A stretch of 64,000 nt of DNA from Streptomyces sp. (GTDB lineage: Bacteria; Actinomycetota; Actinomycetes; Streptomycetales; Streptomycetaceae): assembly GCF_031181705.1 (NCBI RefSeq), contig NZ_JAPSKN010000006.1, positions 2,433-66,432 on the forward strand. Reading direction: 5' to 3'. Numbering within the stretch: the first letter of the stretch is position 1; each line of letters opens with the position of its first letter. The notes under the pieces were generated by a model. The model saw nothing but the letters and a program-made list of their open reading frames with translations, was not told the DNA's origin and made no database searches. Positions 35,890-44,855 of this stretch are shown piece by piece. The position numbers and the translations under genes were made by a program.

Positions 35890-36408
35890 CTAGCGCGGCG
35901 CCAGCAGGCGGAGCTGGACCAGGTCCAGCCAGATCTCCGGACCGGGCTGGACCCGTGCCGCGCGGACGGCGTAGCGGCCGGGCTCCAAGGGGACGCGGAC
36001 CTGGTCGGCGCCTGTGGGGCCCGTGCCGGGCCAGGCCGCGTCGAACAGCAGGACGGAGCCGGGCACGCTCCAGAGCACCTCCGGCTCCCACTCCGCGGCG
36101 GCGATCGCCGACGGGACGCCGGCCAGCAGTTCCGCCTCGGAGTCGCCTGCCCGCCACCGGACGAAGGCGGCCTGCTCGGGCAGGTACGCGGTGGAGGCGG
36201 GCTCGTCGCCCAGGACGAGGGCGGTGCAGTCGCCCACCGGCAGCAGTCCGACGCTTCCGTCCACCTCGCAGGCCCGGTCGTAGTCGGAGGCCGTCTCCTC
36301 GCCGTCGGCGCCCGCCCAGAACGGCAGGACGGTCTCGGGCACCGCTATCAGCGGCCCGCCGCCCGACTCCACCCACTCCACGACGCCCGGTTCCGCGTAT
36401 CGCACCAT
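35890..36408 (-). CDS. Imm21-like immunity family protein
   Basis: A 172-residue protein whose N-terminal half (VVEWVESGGGPLIAVPETVL, then DYDRACEV and ALVLGDEPA) resembles the Imm21 family of polymorphic-toxin immunity proteins as I remember it. No toxin, Rhs or WXG gene lies beside it, so it would be an orphan. ATG 36408 is chosen; the ribosome binding site is weak. Neighbours are an SDR and a rhodanese on the same strand. Confidence 0.6.
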   Translation of the reverse strand: MVRYAEPGVVEWVESGGGPLIAVPETVLPFWAGADGEETASDYDRACEVDGSVGLLPVGDCTALVLGDEPASTAYLPEQAAFVRWRAGDSEAELLAGVPSAIAAAEWEPEVLWSVPGSVLLFDAAWPGTGPTGADQVRVPLEPGRYAVRAARVQPGPEIWLDLVQLRLLAPR

Positions 36409-36453
36409 GGCGCACGAACCTACAGGGTCAAGTCGCGGTGTGATCAAGGGGGT

Positions 36454-36927
36454 TCAGCAGCCGCACTCTCCGCCGTCCACGGGCGCCGTCAGCGGGTCGG
36501 CGTCCCGGCGCTCACCGCCCCGCCGGGTCTCGAACGCGAAGCCCTCACGCACCCAGTACTCGAAGCCGCCGAGCATCTCCTTGACCCGGTAGCCGAGTTC
36601 GGCGAGGGCCAGGGCCGCCCGCGCGGCCCCGTTGCAGCCGGGGCCCCAGCAGTACGTCACGACCGGCACCGCCGGGTCCAGGAGCTGTCCGGCCCGCTCG
36701 GCCACGAGCGCGGTCGGCAGGTGGAGGGCGCCGGGGAGGCGGCCCCGGTCCCAGGCCTCGGTCGAGCGGGAGTCGACGAGGACGAAGCCGGGATCGCCGC
36801 CGGACGCGAGCGCGGCGGCGACGTCGGACACGTCGGTGTGGAAGGCGAGGGAGGCGCGGAAGTGGGCTGCGGTCTCGGCCGGCGCGGCGGGGGCGACCCG
36901 CAGGACGGGGTTCACGGTGGTGGTCAT
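36454..36927 (-). CDS. Rhodanese-like sulfurtransferase
   Basis: A 157-residue single rhodanese domain. The active-site loop is C93-W-G-P-G-C98-N, preceded by VDSRSTEAWDRGRLPGALHLP. The two cysteines in the loop and a terminal GGECGC tail are notable. It is divergent from an Lrp regulator with 94 nt between them, which suggests that regulator acts on it, possibly in response to sulfur amino acids (inference). Confidence 0.88.
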   Translation of the reverse strand: MTTTVNPVLRVAPAAPAETAAHFRASLAFHTDVSDVAAALASGGDPGFVLVDSRSTEAWDRGRLPGALHLPTALVAERAGQLLDPAVPVVTYCWGPGCNGAARAALALAELGYRVKEMLGGFEYWVREGFAFETRRGGERRDADPLTAPVDGGECGC

Positions 36928-37021
36928 GACCAGAAAGCTACGGCCGCCGAACCGCTCCCTGAAGCGGCGATCCGTTGCGTTCGGCTTGATCCGCCGGGGA
37001 TTTCCCTGCTATCCCTCGGCC

Positions 37022-37468
37022 ATGACCGCGTATTCCCCGGACGCCACCGACTGGCGCATCCTCGACGTCCTCCAGCGCGAGGGCCGCGCCAGTTTCGCCG
37101 AACTGGCCCGTGCCGTCTCCATGTCCGCGAGCGCGGTCACCGAACGCGTGCGGCGCATGGAGGAGGCCGGGGTCATCCAGGGGTACGCGGCGGTGGTCGA
37201 CCCGGAGCGGCTCGGGCTGCCGATCCTGGCGTTCGTGCGGCTGCGCTATCCCAACGGCAACTACAAGCCCTTCCACGACCTCGTCGCCGTCACGCCGGAG
37301 ATCCTGGAGGCGCACCACGTCACCGGCGACGACTGCTTCGTCATCAAGGTGACGGCCCGCTCGATGCGCCACTTGGAGGAGGTGTCCGGGAAGATCGGCG
37401 CCCTGGGCTCGGTGACGACGAGCGTCGTGTACTCCTCGCCCCTCCCCCGGCGCCCCCTGGGCCGCTGA
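37022..37468 (+). CDS. Lrp/AsnC family regulator
   Basis: A 148-residue regulator with an N-terminal helix-turn-helix (VLQREGRASFAELARAVSMSASAVTERVRRM) and an RAM domain. A TATCCC -10-like sequence lies 6 nt before the ATG, fitting a leaderless transcript. It is divergent from the rhodanese gene and converges on sbcC with a 2-nt gap between stop codons. Confidence 0.9.
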   Translation: MTAYSPDATDWRILDVLQREGRASFAELARAVSMSASAVTERVRRMEEAGVIQGYAAVVDPERLGLPILAFVRLRYPNGNYKPFHDLVAVTPEILEAHHVTGDDCFVIKVTARSMRHLEEVSGKIGALGSVTTSVVYSSPLPRRPLGR

Positions 37469-37470
37469 GC

Positions 37471-40467
37471 TCAGCCCGTGCCGCGCTGCCGCAGCACCGA
37501 ACCGGAGCGGCCCTTGACGACCTCCAGCTGGGCGTGGATCCGGCGCCGCAGGTCGGGCACGTGGCTGACGATGCCGACGCTGCGGTCCCGTTCGCGCAGC
37601 GAGTCGAGGACGTCGAGGACCTCGTCGAGGGTCTGGTCGTCGAGACTGCCGAAGCCCTCGTCGATGAAGAGGGTGTCCAGCCGCACCCCGCCCGCCTCGT
37701 CCGTGACGACGTCGGCGAGGCCGAGGGCGAGCGCGAGGGAGGCGAAGAACGTCTCGCCGCCCGACAGCGTCGCCGTGTCGCGCTCGCGGCCCGTCCAGGC
37801 GTCGACGACGTGCAGTCCGAGCCCGCTGCGCCCGCGCCCGGTGCGGTCGTCGGAGTGGACGAGGGTGTAGCGGCCGGACGACATGCGCCGCAGCCGGACG
37901 GTCGCCGCGGCGGCGACCTGTTCCAGCCGGGCCGCGAGGACGTACGACTCCAGGCGCATCCGGCGTTCGTTGTCGGCGGAGGTGCCGGCGGTGAGCCCGG
38001 CCATGCGGGCGACCCGGTCGTGCTCCTCGCGCAGCGGCCCCAGCCGGCGCACGGCTTCGGCCGCCCGGGCGGAGAGCCGGTCGAGTTCGGCGCAGCGCCG
38101 GGACGCCGCGTCGTGCGCGGAGGCGGCATCGCGCACCCGCCGGGTGGCGAGGTCGGCGGCCCGTTGCGCCGACTCGACGTCGGCCCGGGGCTCCTGGGCC
38201 GCCGCGGCCGTGTCGGCCTCGGCGAGCACGGCCCGTACGGCGGCCTCCTCGGTCTGCCAGGCGTCGAGCCGGTGCTGCAGCTCCCGGTGGGCGGCGGGGT
38301 CGAGCAACGCGTCGGCCGCCGCCTGCGGGGTCTCGAAGCCGGCGCGGAAGGCGGCGTCGGCGAGCCGCGCGTCGGCGTCCTTGAGCCGCTGGGCGGTGTC
38401 CTCGGCGACCCGGGCGGCGTCGGCCGCGTCCGTGAGCAGCGCGGTACGCCGCTGCAGCTGCGCGGCCCGCGCCGCGACGCTGTCCAGGTCGCCCCGCGCC
38501 AGGTCCAGCTCCTGTTGCAGCGCGGCCCGTTCGCGGTCGAGCCGCTCCCGGTGACCGACCCGGGCCGCGGCCCGCACGGCGGCTTCCTGCCGGGCGGCGA
38601 CACGGCGTTCGTGCTCCTGACCGGCCTGCCGCAGCCGCTCCTGCGCGGAGTGCAGCTCGGCGGCGGCGCTCCGGGCGTGCGCGTACTCCCTCTCCAGCTC
38701 CTCCACCTCGGCGGCCAGGTGCGCGGTGGGCGTGTCACCGGCCTCGGCGGAGGCGGCGGCCAGCGCCTCGCGTACGGCGGCGAGGCGCTGTTCCTGCTCG
38801 GCGCGCTGCGCGTCGGCGCGCCGGTAGGTGGCGAGGGCCTGTTCCTCCGCCTCGCGGTCGACGTGCCCGGCGACCTTGCGGGCGGGGGCGGGGTGCTCGG
38901 TGGCACCGCAGACGGCGCAGGGCGCGCCGTCGGTGAGCTGCGCGGCCAGTTCCGCGGCGATGCCGGTGAGGCGCTGTTCCTTGAGTTCGAGCCAGTGCTG
39001 CTGGGCGCGCAGCGCCTCCTGCCGCGCGGAGCGGACCTGTTCGACGGCCCGGTCGGTGTCCTCGGCGAGCTGGTCGCGCAGCCGGGCCGCCGTCAGGCGC
39101 TGCCGGGCGGGTTCGCGCCGGACGGCGAGCTGTTCGGCGAGGGTTGCGGCCCGCTGCGCGGAGTCGACCCGGTCCTGCAGGGCGGCACGAGTCTCCTCCC
39201 AGCCGTCGAGCCAGGCCTCCGCCTCGTGCAGGAGGTCGGCGTCGGCGCGCTCCTGGCGGTCCAGGCCGGTGCGTTCGTCGAGGAGTTCGGCCAGGCGGTG
39301 CTCGGCGCGGCGGGCGGAGTCCAGTCCGCCCAGTTCCTCGGCGGCGCGGCGGGCGGCGGCGGCGAGCCCGGCCGCGCCCTCGCCGGCGAAACGCTCGGGC
39401 AGCAGCGCACGCGCGCGTGCCTCGGCGTCGGCCGCCCTGCGGTGTTCGGCCTCGGCGGACTCCCGCAGCTGAAGGGCGGGCGCGACCGCCTCGGCCTTGC
39501 GGGCCCGCTCCATCAGCGCCTGCGCCCGGCGGTACGCCTCGGCGCCCTGCTCCAGGAGCGCCGCCTTCTCCCGCGCGTCGGCGAACCGGCGCTGCAGCCG
39601 GGCGAGTTCGCGTACGTCGTCCAGGGCACGGCCGGTGGCGGCCTGCGCGGACTCGGCGGCGGCGAGCCGGCACGCGGCGACGGTGAGCTGCTCCCGGGCG
39701 GTGCTGCGGGCGACGGCGGCGGCGTTCAGCACGGCCTCGGCGAGTCCGGGTTCGCCGGGGGCCAGCTCCGGCAGCTCCATGGCGTCGCCGGCGGCCTGCT
39801 GCATGCGGTGGGCGTCGGCGAGCAGCGCGGCGTCGCCCTCCCGGACCCGGGACTCGGTGGCCCGGCGGCGTTCGGCGAGGCGCTTTTCCACGTCGGCGAA
39901 GCGGCGGGTGTCGAAGAGGCGGCCCAGGAGCTTGCCGCGGGCCTCGGCGTCCGCGCGCAGGAACCGCGCGAAGTCCCCCTGCGGCAACAGCACGACCTGG
40001 CAGAACTGCTCCCGGCTCATGCCGAGCAGCTGGGTGACCTCCTCGCCGATCTCCTGGTGGGAGCGGCTGAGGTCCTTCCACGCCCCGGCCGTGGCGTCGT
40101 ACTCGCGCAGCCACGTCTGGGCCTTGTCCACCGTCGTGCCCGTGCCGCGCTTCTTGGGGCGTTCCCAGGGCGGCTGGCGGGTGACCTCCAGGCGGCGTCC
40201 GGCGACGGTGAGTTCGAGCGTGACCTCGGTACGGGTGGCGGGGGCGGCGTGGTCGCTGCGCAGGGTGGTGCCCTGCCCGCCGCCCTGCCGGGCGCCCGGG
40301 ACCGAGCCGTAGAGGGCGTAGCACACCGCGTCCAGGACGGATGTCTTGCCCGCGCCGGTCGGTCCGTGCAGCAGGAACAGCCCGGCCGCCGACAGCTCGT
40401 CGAAGTCGACGGTCTGGGTACCTCCGAAGGGCCCGAAGGCGGTGAGTGTGAGCCGGTGGAGCCTCAC
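37471..40467 (-). CDS. sbcC: SbcC/Rad50-type exonuclease ATPase
   Basis: A 998-residue SMC-like protein. The N-terminal Walker A is GPTGAGKTS; long alanine- and arginine-rich coiled coils flank a central zinc hook CAVCGATEHP near residue 516; the C-terminus has the ABC signature LSGGETFFASLALALG and Walker B LFIDEGFGSLD. With SbcD it forms a nuclease that opens hairpins and processes DNA ends. GTG 40467 overlaps the sbcD stop by 4 nt. Confidence 0.94.
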   Translation of the reverse strand: MRLHRLTLTAFGPFGGTQTVDFDELSAAGLFLLHGPTGAGKTSVLDAVCYALYGSVPGARQGGGQGTTLRSDHAAPATRTEVTLELTVAGRRLEVTRQPPWERPKKRGTGTTVDKAQTWLREYDATAGAWKDLSRSHQEIGEEVTQLLGMSREQFCQVVLLPQGDFARFLRADAEARGKLLGRLFDTRRFADVEKRLAERRRATESRVREGDAALLADAHRMQQAAGDAMELPELAPGEPGLAEAVLNAAAVARSTAREQLTVAACRLAAAESAQAATGRALDDVRELARLQRRFADAREKAALLEQGAEAYRRAQALMERARKAEAVAPALQLRESAEAEHRRAADAEARARALLPERFAGEGAAGLAAAARRAAEELGGLDSARRAEHRLAELLDERTGLDRQERADADLLHEAEAWLDGWEETRAALQDRVDSAQRAATLAEQLAVRREPARQRLTAARLRDQLAEDTDRAVEQVRSARQEALRAQQHWLELKEQRLTGIAAELAAQLTDGAPCAVCGATEHPAPARKVAGHVDREAEEQALATYRRADAQRAEQEQRLAAVREALAAASAEAGDTPTAHLAAEVEELEREYAHARSAAAELHSAQERLRQAGQEHERRVAARQEAAVRAAARVGHRERLDRERAALQQELDLARGDLDSVAARAAQLQRRTALLTDAADAARVAEDTAQRLKDADARLADAAFRAGFETPQAAADALLDPAAHRELQHRLDAWQTEEAAVRAVLAEADTAAAAQEPRADVESAQRAADLATRRVRDAASAHDAASRRCAELDRLSARAAEAVRRLGPLREEHDRVARMAGLTAGTSADNERRMRLESYVLAARLEQVAAAATVRLRRMSSGRYTLVHSDDRTGRGRSGLGLHVVDAWTGRERDTATLSGGETFFASLALALGLADVVTDEAGGVRLDTLFIDEGFGSLDDQTLDEVLDVLDSLRERDRSVGIVSHVPDLRRRIHAQLEVVKGRSGSVLRQRGTG

Positions 40468-41627
40468 CGGGCCACCTCCCGTACGGCCTCGTCGGCGCGC
40501 ACCGCGTCGAAGGCGTCGCGCAGCACGCCCTGCTCGTGGGCGTCGGGTCCGGCGCCGCGCACGTGGGCGACGAAGTCCTCGGCGATCTGCTGGTCGCTGC
40601 GGCCGGCCAGGCGGCGGACGTAGGACACCTCCGGGTCGTCCTCGGCCCGGTCGGGTTCGAAGACGAGGCTGAGGGTGTGCGGGAAGCGCGCGGTCAGCCG
40701 GGCCATCGGGTCCGCCGGGCGGACCGGGTCGGTGAGCGTCGCCTCGACCCAGGCCTCCTCGTGCCGGGCCAGCTCCGGGTCGGCGAGCAGCTCCTCCAGG
40801 GGACCCCGGAGGCGGGCCAGGGGGCGCGGCACCGGGCAGTCGACGCGTTCGGCGCTGACGGAGCCGTCGGCGGCGAGGTCGACGAGCCACATGCTCTTGC
40901 GGTGGGCCGCCTCCGAGAAGGAGTAGGGCAGCGGGGAGCCGGAGTAGCGGACGCGGTCGGTGAGGGTCTGGCAGCCGTGCAGGTGCCCGAGCGCCACGTA
41001 GTCGACGCCGTCGAACACGCCGGCGGGCACCGCTGCGACGCCGCCGACGGTGATGTCCCGCTCGCTGTCACTGGGCTCGCCGCCGGTGACGAAGGCGTGC
41101 GCGAGGACGACGGAGCGCGTGCCGGGCGCACGGCCGGCGAGGTCGGCGCGGACCCGGTCCATGGCGGCGGCGAGCACGGCCTCGTGGCCGGCCTTCTCCA
41201 CTCCGAACTCGTCCTTCACCAGGGCCGGTTCGAGGTAGGGCAGTCCGTAGAAGGCGACGTCGCCGTGGGCGTCGGACAGCACCACCGGGGTGCCGGCCGC
41301 CGACGGCTCGGTCCGCAGATGGATGCCGGCCCGCCCGATCAGGCCCGCGCCGACGCCCAGCCGGCGGGCCGAGTCGTGGTTCCCGGAGATCATCACCGTG
41401 GGCACGCCGAGGTCCGCGAGACGGTGCAGGGCGTCGTCGAACAGCTCGACCGCGGCGAGCGGCGGCACCGCCCGGTCGTACACGTCTCCCGACACCAGCA
41501 CCGCGTCCACGGCCCGCTCCCGCACGGTCGTGACGAGGTGGGCGATGAACTCGGCCTGGGCCCCGAGCATGTTGACCCGGTGGAACGCCCGGCCGAGGTG
41601 CCAGTCGGAAGTGTGCAGCAGTCTCAT
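40464..41627 (-). CDS. sbcD: SbcD/Mre11-type nuclease subunit
   Basis: A 387-residue metallophosphatase-fold nuclease. Phosphoesterase motifs are visible as HTSDWHLG (residues 5-12), VSGDVYDR, ISGNHDS and GHLHGCQ. It provides the exonuclease and endonuclease activity of the SbcCD complex. It is first in a two-gene operon with translational overlap into sbcC. A weak AT-containing stretch upstream (41628-41735) must carry its promoter. Confidence 0.95.
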   Translation of the reverse strand: MRLLHTSDWHLGRAFHRVNMLGAQAEFIAHLVTTVRERAVDAVLVSGDVYDRAVPPLAAVELFDDALHRLADLGVPTVMISGNHDSARRLGVGAGLIGRAGIHLRTEPSAAGTPVVLSDAHGDVAFYGLPYLEPALVKDEFGVEKAGHEAVLAAAMDRVRADLAGRAPGTRSVVLAHAFVTGGEPSDSERDITVGGVAAVPAGVFDGVDYVALGHLHGCQTLTDRVRYSGSPLPYSFSEAAHRKSMWLVDLAADGSVSAERVDCPVPRPLARLRGPLEELLADPELARHEEAWVEATLTDPVRPADPMARLTARFPHTLSLVFEPDRAEDDPEVSYVRRLAGRSDQQIAEDFVAHVRGAGPDAHEQGVLRDAFDAVRADEAVREVAR

Positions 41628-41735
41628 GATCCCCCGAGACTAACCGCCGGGTCTGACAGCACGGGCGGTTACTCCCGTATCGACCGTCATCTCCCGCCAC
41701 GGATGCGACCGTTATGACCGCTTCGATCCGTAACG

Positions 41736-42362
41736 TCAGGCGTCCCCGTACGCCTCGCCGCCCGCCTCGAAGCCGGCCGTGCCGGAGGTCACGTCGGCGA
41801 GCCAGGCCCGGAAGGGCGCGACGTCCGCGTCCGGGAGGGCGATCTCGATGGTGACCGCCTCGCCGTAGCTCACGTCCCGGACCTCGCGTCCGGTGGCGCG
41901 CAGGTCGTTCTCCAGCTTCCCGGCCCGCTGGTGGTCGACGGTGACCGTGGCGAGGCGGAACCTGCGGCGGGTGCGCGTGCCGAGGGCGTCCAGGGCCTCG
42001 CCGACCGCCCCGCCGTAGGCCCGGATGAGTCCGCCCGCGCCGAGCTTGACCCCGCCGTAGTAGCGGGTGACGACGGCGACGACGTACCGCATGTCGCGGC
42101 GCAGCAGCATCTGGAGCATGGGGACGCCGGCGGTGCCGCCGGGTTCGCCGTCGTCGCTCGCCTTCTGCACGGAGGCGTCGGCGCCGATGACGTAGGCCCA
42201 GCAGTTGTGGGTGGCGTCGGCGTGCTCCTTGCGGACCGCGGCGATGAACGCCTGGGCCTCCCGCTCGGTGGCCGCCGGTGCGAGGGCGCACAGGAAGCGG
42301 GAGCGGTTGACCTCGGTCTCGTGCACGCCCGCGCGGGCGACCGTGCGGTATTCGTCCTGCAT
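41736..42362 (-). CDS. YigZ/IMPACT family protein
   Basis: A 208-residue UPF0029 protein. The N-terminal IMPACT domain has HNCWAYVIG, SDDGEPGGTAG and VVTRYYGGVKLGAGGL; the C-terminal DUF1949 domain follows. The family's role is uncertain, with links to proline dipeptidase genes and translation control. It is alone between sbcD and the phosphatase gene. Confidence 0.9.
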   Translation of the reverse strand: MQDEYRTVARAGVHETEVNRSRFLCALAPAATEREAQAFIAAVRKEHADATHNCWAYVIGADASVQKASDDGEPGGTAGVPMLQMLLRRDMRYVVAVVTRYYGGVKLGAGGLIRAYGGAVGEALDALGTRTRRRFRLATVTVDHQRAGKLENDLRATGREVRDVSYGEAVTIEIALPDADVAPFRAWLADVTSGTAGFEAGGEAYGDA

Positions 42363-42389
42363 CGGGCCAGCCTATGCGCGGGCCCGGGC

Positions 42390-42932
42390 CTACTTCCTCG
42401 CGCCCCGGGGCACGGTCAGGGACGTCAGCAGCGCCGTGCCGGGGCCGAGGTCCCGCCAGGTCGTTCCGCGCCAGGACAGGACGGCGATCGCCGAGGTGGG
42501 GAACTTGGTGCGGACCCGTTCCAGGGTGTCGTCGAGGCCGTCGCGCGCCAGGGCGAGGACCAGTTCCTCGAGGCCCGGGTTGTGGCCGATCAACAGCAGC
42601 GTCTCCACCTCGGCGGGCACCTCCCGCACGACGGTCAGCAGACCGGCGGGCCCGGCGGCGTACAGGCGCCGGTCGTGGCGGACCGGCGGGGGCGTGCCCC
42701 ATTCGGCGGCGGCCAGCTCCCAGGTGCGGCGGGCGCGTACGGCGGTGGAGCACAGGGCGAGGTCGGGCAGGCAGTCGGCCTCGGCCAGGGCCCGCCCGGC
42801 GGCGGGGGCGTCGCGGCGGCCGCGGGGGGCCAGCGGGCGTTCGTGGTCGGCGACGTCCACGGGCCAGGCGGACTTGGCGTGCCGCAGCACGACCAGGCGG
42901 CGCAGCGGACCGGTCCCGGCACGTTCGATCAT
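42390..42932 (-). CDS. SixA-type histidine phosphatase
   Basis: A 180-residue phosphoglycerate mutase-fold protein. The nucleophile is in VLRHAKSAW (RHxK rather than RHGE, as in SixA), and the second histidine lies in LLIGHNPGLEEL. SixA enzymes dephosphorylate histidine on phosphorelay proteins. The ATG overlaps the stop of the preceding gene (ATGA), so it is translationally coupled to the CysRS-like protein. Confidence 0.88.
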   Translation of the reverse strand: MIERAGTGPLRRLVVLRHAKSAWPVDVADHERPLAPRGRRDAPAAGRALAEADCLPDLALCSTAVRARRTWELAAAEWGTPPPVRHDRRLYAAGPAGLLTVVREVPAEVETLLLIGHNPGLEELVLALARDGLDDTLERVRTKFPTSAIAVLSWRGTTWRDLGPGTALLTSLTVPRGARK

Positions 42933-43738
42933 GAGGAGGTTCCCAGGTCGCGGGTGAGGTCGAGGGCGAGGAGGCGGTCGGCGTGGGCGTAGGTCTCGAA
43001 GCGGGCGCCGTCCGGCAGTTCCGGGTCGCCCTCCACCCGGCGCAGGACCTCCAGCACCCCGGGCACGTCGAGGTCGTCCTCCCAGGCGTCGCGCAGCCGC
43101 GCCCGCACGTCGTCGGGGACGGGCCGCGACGGTCGGCGGGCCCACCGGGCGACCGCCGTGCGCCAGCGGGCGAGGGTGGTGCGGGCCTCCTCCAGGGCGG
43201 CCTCGTCCAGCCGGACGCCGGCGCTGTGGTGCCGGGCGAACAGTGCGAGACGCAGGACGGCGGGGTCGGCGGGGTCGGCCGGGTCGGCGGCGCCGGGAGG
43301 GCCGGAGGGTCCGGGAGGGCCGGAGGGACGGGGCGGGTCCGGCCGTACCGGCGCGACGGCGATCCGGAGCCCGTCCGGTGCCGTGCCGCCCTCCGCCGCG
43401 ACGTGGACGACCTGGGCCTCGCCCAGGCCCGCGCCGACGTCGTGGCTGTCCTCGAAGGGGCGGATGCCGAGGGCCGTGGCCCGGGCCCGCAGCTCGGCCT
43501 GGCGGTGGCCGCCGGTCAGCAGGGCCCACACGGGTGTGCCGCCGATCTCCAGGGCCCGCACGAGCAGGTCCGCGACGAGCAGCACCCGCAGGTCCGTCGG
43601 TTCGCAGCCGGGCGCGTGTGCCTGGACTCGCGTCAGGCCACGGCGGGCCGGGGCGGCGGCGGCCGGCTCGCCGGTACGGGCGTCGATGATGCGCAGCACG
43701 AGGCGAGCGTAGGCGGGCGGGCCCGGACGCGCAGTCAT
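42929..43738 (-). CDS. CysRS/MshC-like protein without the HIGH motif
   Basis: A 269-residue protein (256 if GTG 43699 is used). The start LRIIDARTGEPAA resembles the beginning of MshC and cysteinyl-tRNA synthetase, and the C-terminal helical part (RLALFARHH, TLARWRTAV, DDLDVPGVLEVLRRVE) resembles their helical bundle. The cysteine/HIGH region that should activate cysteine is replaced by CEPTDLRVLLVADLLVRALE. It is probably non-catalytic. A GGAAAG site precedes the ATG at 43738. A proline/glycine-rich linker lies in the middle. Confidence 0.6.
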   Translation of the reverse strand: MTARPGPPAYARLVLRIIDARTGEPAAAAPARRGLTRVQAHAPGCEPTDLRVLLVADLLVRALEIGGTPVWALLTGGHRQAELRARATALGIRPFEDSHDVGAGLGEAQVVHVAAEGGTAPDGLRIAVAPVRPDPPRPSGPPGPSGPPGAADPADPADPAVLRLALFARHHSAGVRLDEAALEEARTTLARWRTAVARWARRPSRPVPDDVRARLRDAWEDDLDVPGVLEVLRRVEGDPELPDGARFETYAHADRLLALDLTRDLGTSS

Positions 43739-43754
43739 GCGCGCCGCTTTCCGG

Positions 43755-44855
43755 TCACCGGGGCGGATCCGCCCCGGCCGTCGCCCGGTCCAGCGTGCCC
43801 AGGAACCGCACGTGGGGGCGCCCGTCGGGGCCGTCCGGGTGAACGGCGGCCCGCACCCCGTACACCTCGGCGATCAGCTCCTCGGTGAGGACGTCGGCCG
43901 GCGTCCCGCCCGCGACGACCCGGCCCGCGCACAGCACGACGACCCGGTCGCAGTACATCGCCGCGAGGTTGAGGTCGTGCAGGGCGACGACGGTGGTGAC
44001 CGGCAACCGCGCGACCAGGGCGAGCAGGCCGAGCTGGTGGTGGATGTCGAGGTGGTTGGTGGGCTCGTCCAGGAGGAGTTCGCGGGGTTCCTGGGCGAGC
44101 GCGCGGGCGATCTGGACACGCTGGCGCTCGCCGCCCGAGAGGGTGTGCCAGCGCCGGTCGGCGCGGTCGGCGAGGCCGGTGCGCTCGAGGGCGGCCCGCA
44201 CGGCGCGCTCGTCGTCCGCCGAGGCGGGTGTCCAGGCCCGCCGGTGCGGAATGCGGCCCAGGCGTACGACGTCCTCGACCGTCAGCTCGACCTGGGTGTC
44301 CGACTGCTGTTCGACGACGGCGAGGCGGCGGGCGACGGTACGGCGGGGCAGGTCGCCCAGCGGCGTGCCGTCGAGGGTGACGATCCCCGCGGTCGGGGTG
44401 AGCAGCCCGGCCAGCAGCCGCAGGAGCGTGGACTTGCCGGAGCCGTTGGGGCCGAGGACGCCGACGGTGGAGCCGGGCTCCGGCGCGAGGACGACGCCGT
44501 CGAGGATGAGACGTCCGTCGGTCCGACGCCCGACCCGGTCGGCCCGCAGCCCGTCGCCGCGGCACCCGCCCCACTCTGCTCGCACGTCGCCGGCCGGTCG
44601 CCCGTCCCGCCCGGGCCCCTCGGCCCCCTCATCTCGCGCCTCGCCGGCACGGCGGCCGTCCCGCCCGGGCCCCAAGTCCCGCCCGGCCCGCGCCTCACCG
44701 GCACAGCGACCGGCCTGCTCAGCACCCTCGGCCGACACCTCGCCGGCACGAAGCCCAGCCCGCTCAGCCCCTTCGGCCGGCACCTCGCCGGCACGGCGGC
44801 CGTCCCGCCCGGCCCGGCGGCCGGTGCTGTCCGCCGACGGCTCCGCCCCGGTCAC
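43755..44855 (-). CDS. btuD: Corrinoid ABC importer ATPase (BtuD-like) with repeat-rich N-terminal extension
   Basis: A 366-residue ATPase. Walker A GPNGSGKST starts at residue 135, the signature is LSGGERQRVQIA, and Walker B LLLDEPTNHLD. The ABC domain starts only near residue 102: before it lies a low-complexity extension (about residues 14-93) built of degenerate AGEV-AEGAE-AG units. Most homologues lack this. GTG 44855 overlaps the permease stop, so it belongs to the same operon. Substrate assignment to corrinoids rests on the B12 riboswitch upstream of the operon. Confidence 0.85.
   Translation of the reverse strand: MTGAEPSADSTGRRAGRDGRRAGEVPAEGAERAGLRAGEVSAEGAEQAGRCAGEARAGRDLGPGRDGRRAGEARDEGAEGPGRDGRPAGDVRAEWGGCRGDGLRADRVGRRTDGRLILDGVVLAPEPGSTVGVLGPNGSGKSTLLRLLAGLLTPTAGIVTLDGTPLGDLPRRTVARRLAVVEQQSDTQVELTVEDVVRLGRIPHRRAWTPASADDERAVRAALERTGLADRADRRWHTLSGGERQRVQIARALAQEPRELLLDEPTNHLDIHHQLGLLALVARLPVTTVVALHDLNLAAMYCDRVVVLCAGRVVAGGTPADVLTEELIAEVYGVRAAVHPDGPDGRPHVRFLGTLDRATAGADPPR
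44583..44826. repeat. Degenerate in-frame tandem repeat in the ATPase gene
   Basis: Units beginning CRCSTCRCCGGC start at 44583, 44637, 44691, 44736 and 44781 on the plus strand. Spacings are 54, 54, 45 and 45 nt, all multiples of nine, so the frame is preserved. Translated on the minus strand they give repeats of 18 and 15 residues such as RAGEVPAEGAERAGL. Confidence 0.75.

Noticed and set aside
36721-40623. A 1300-codon open frame antisense to sbcC
   Set aside because: Long antisense frames arise in high-GC sequence because stop codons are rare. The translation is low-complexity Gly/Arg/Ala/Val and matches no family, while the opposite strand encodes intact SbcC.
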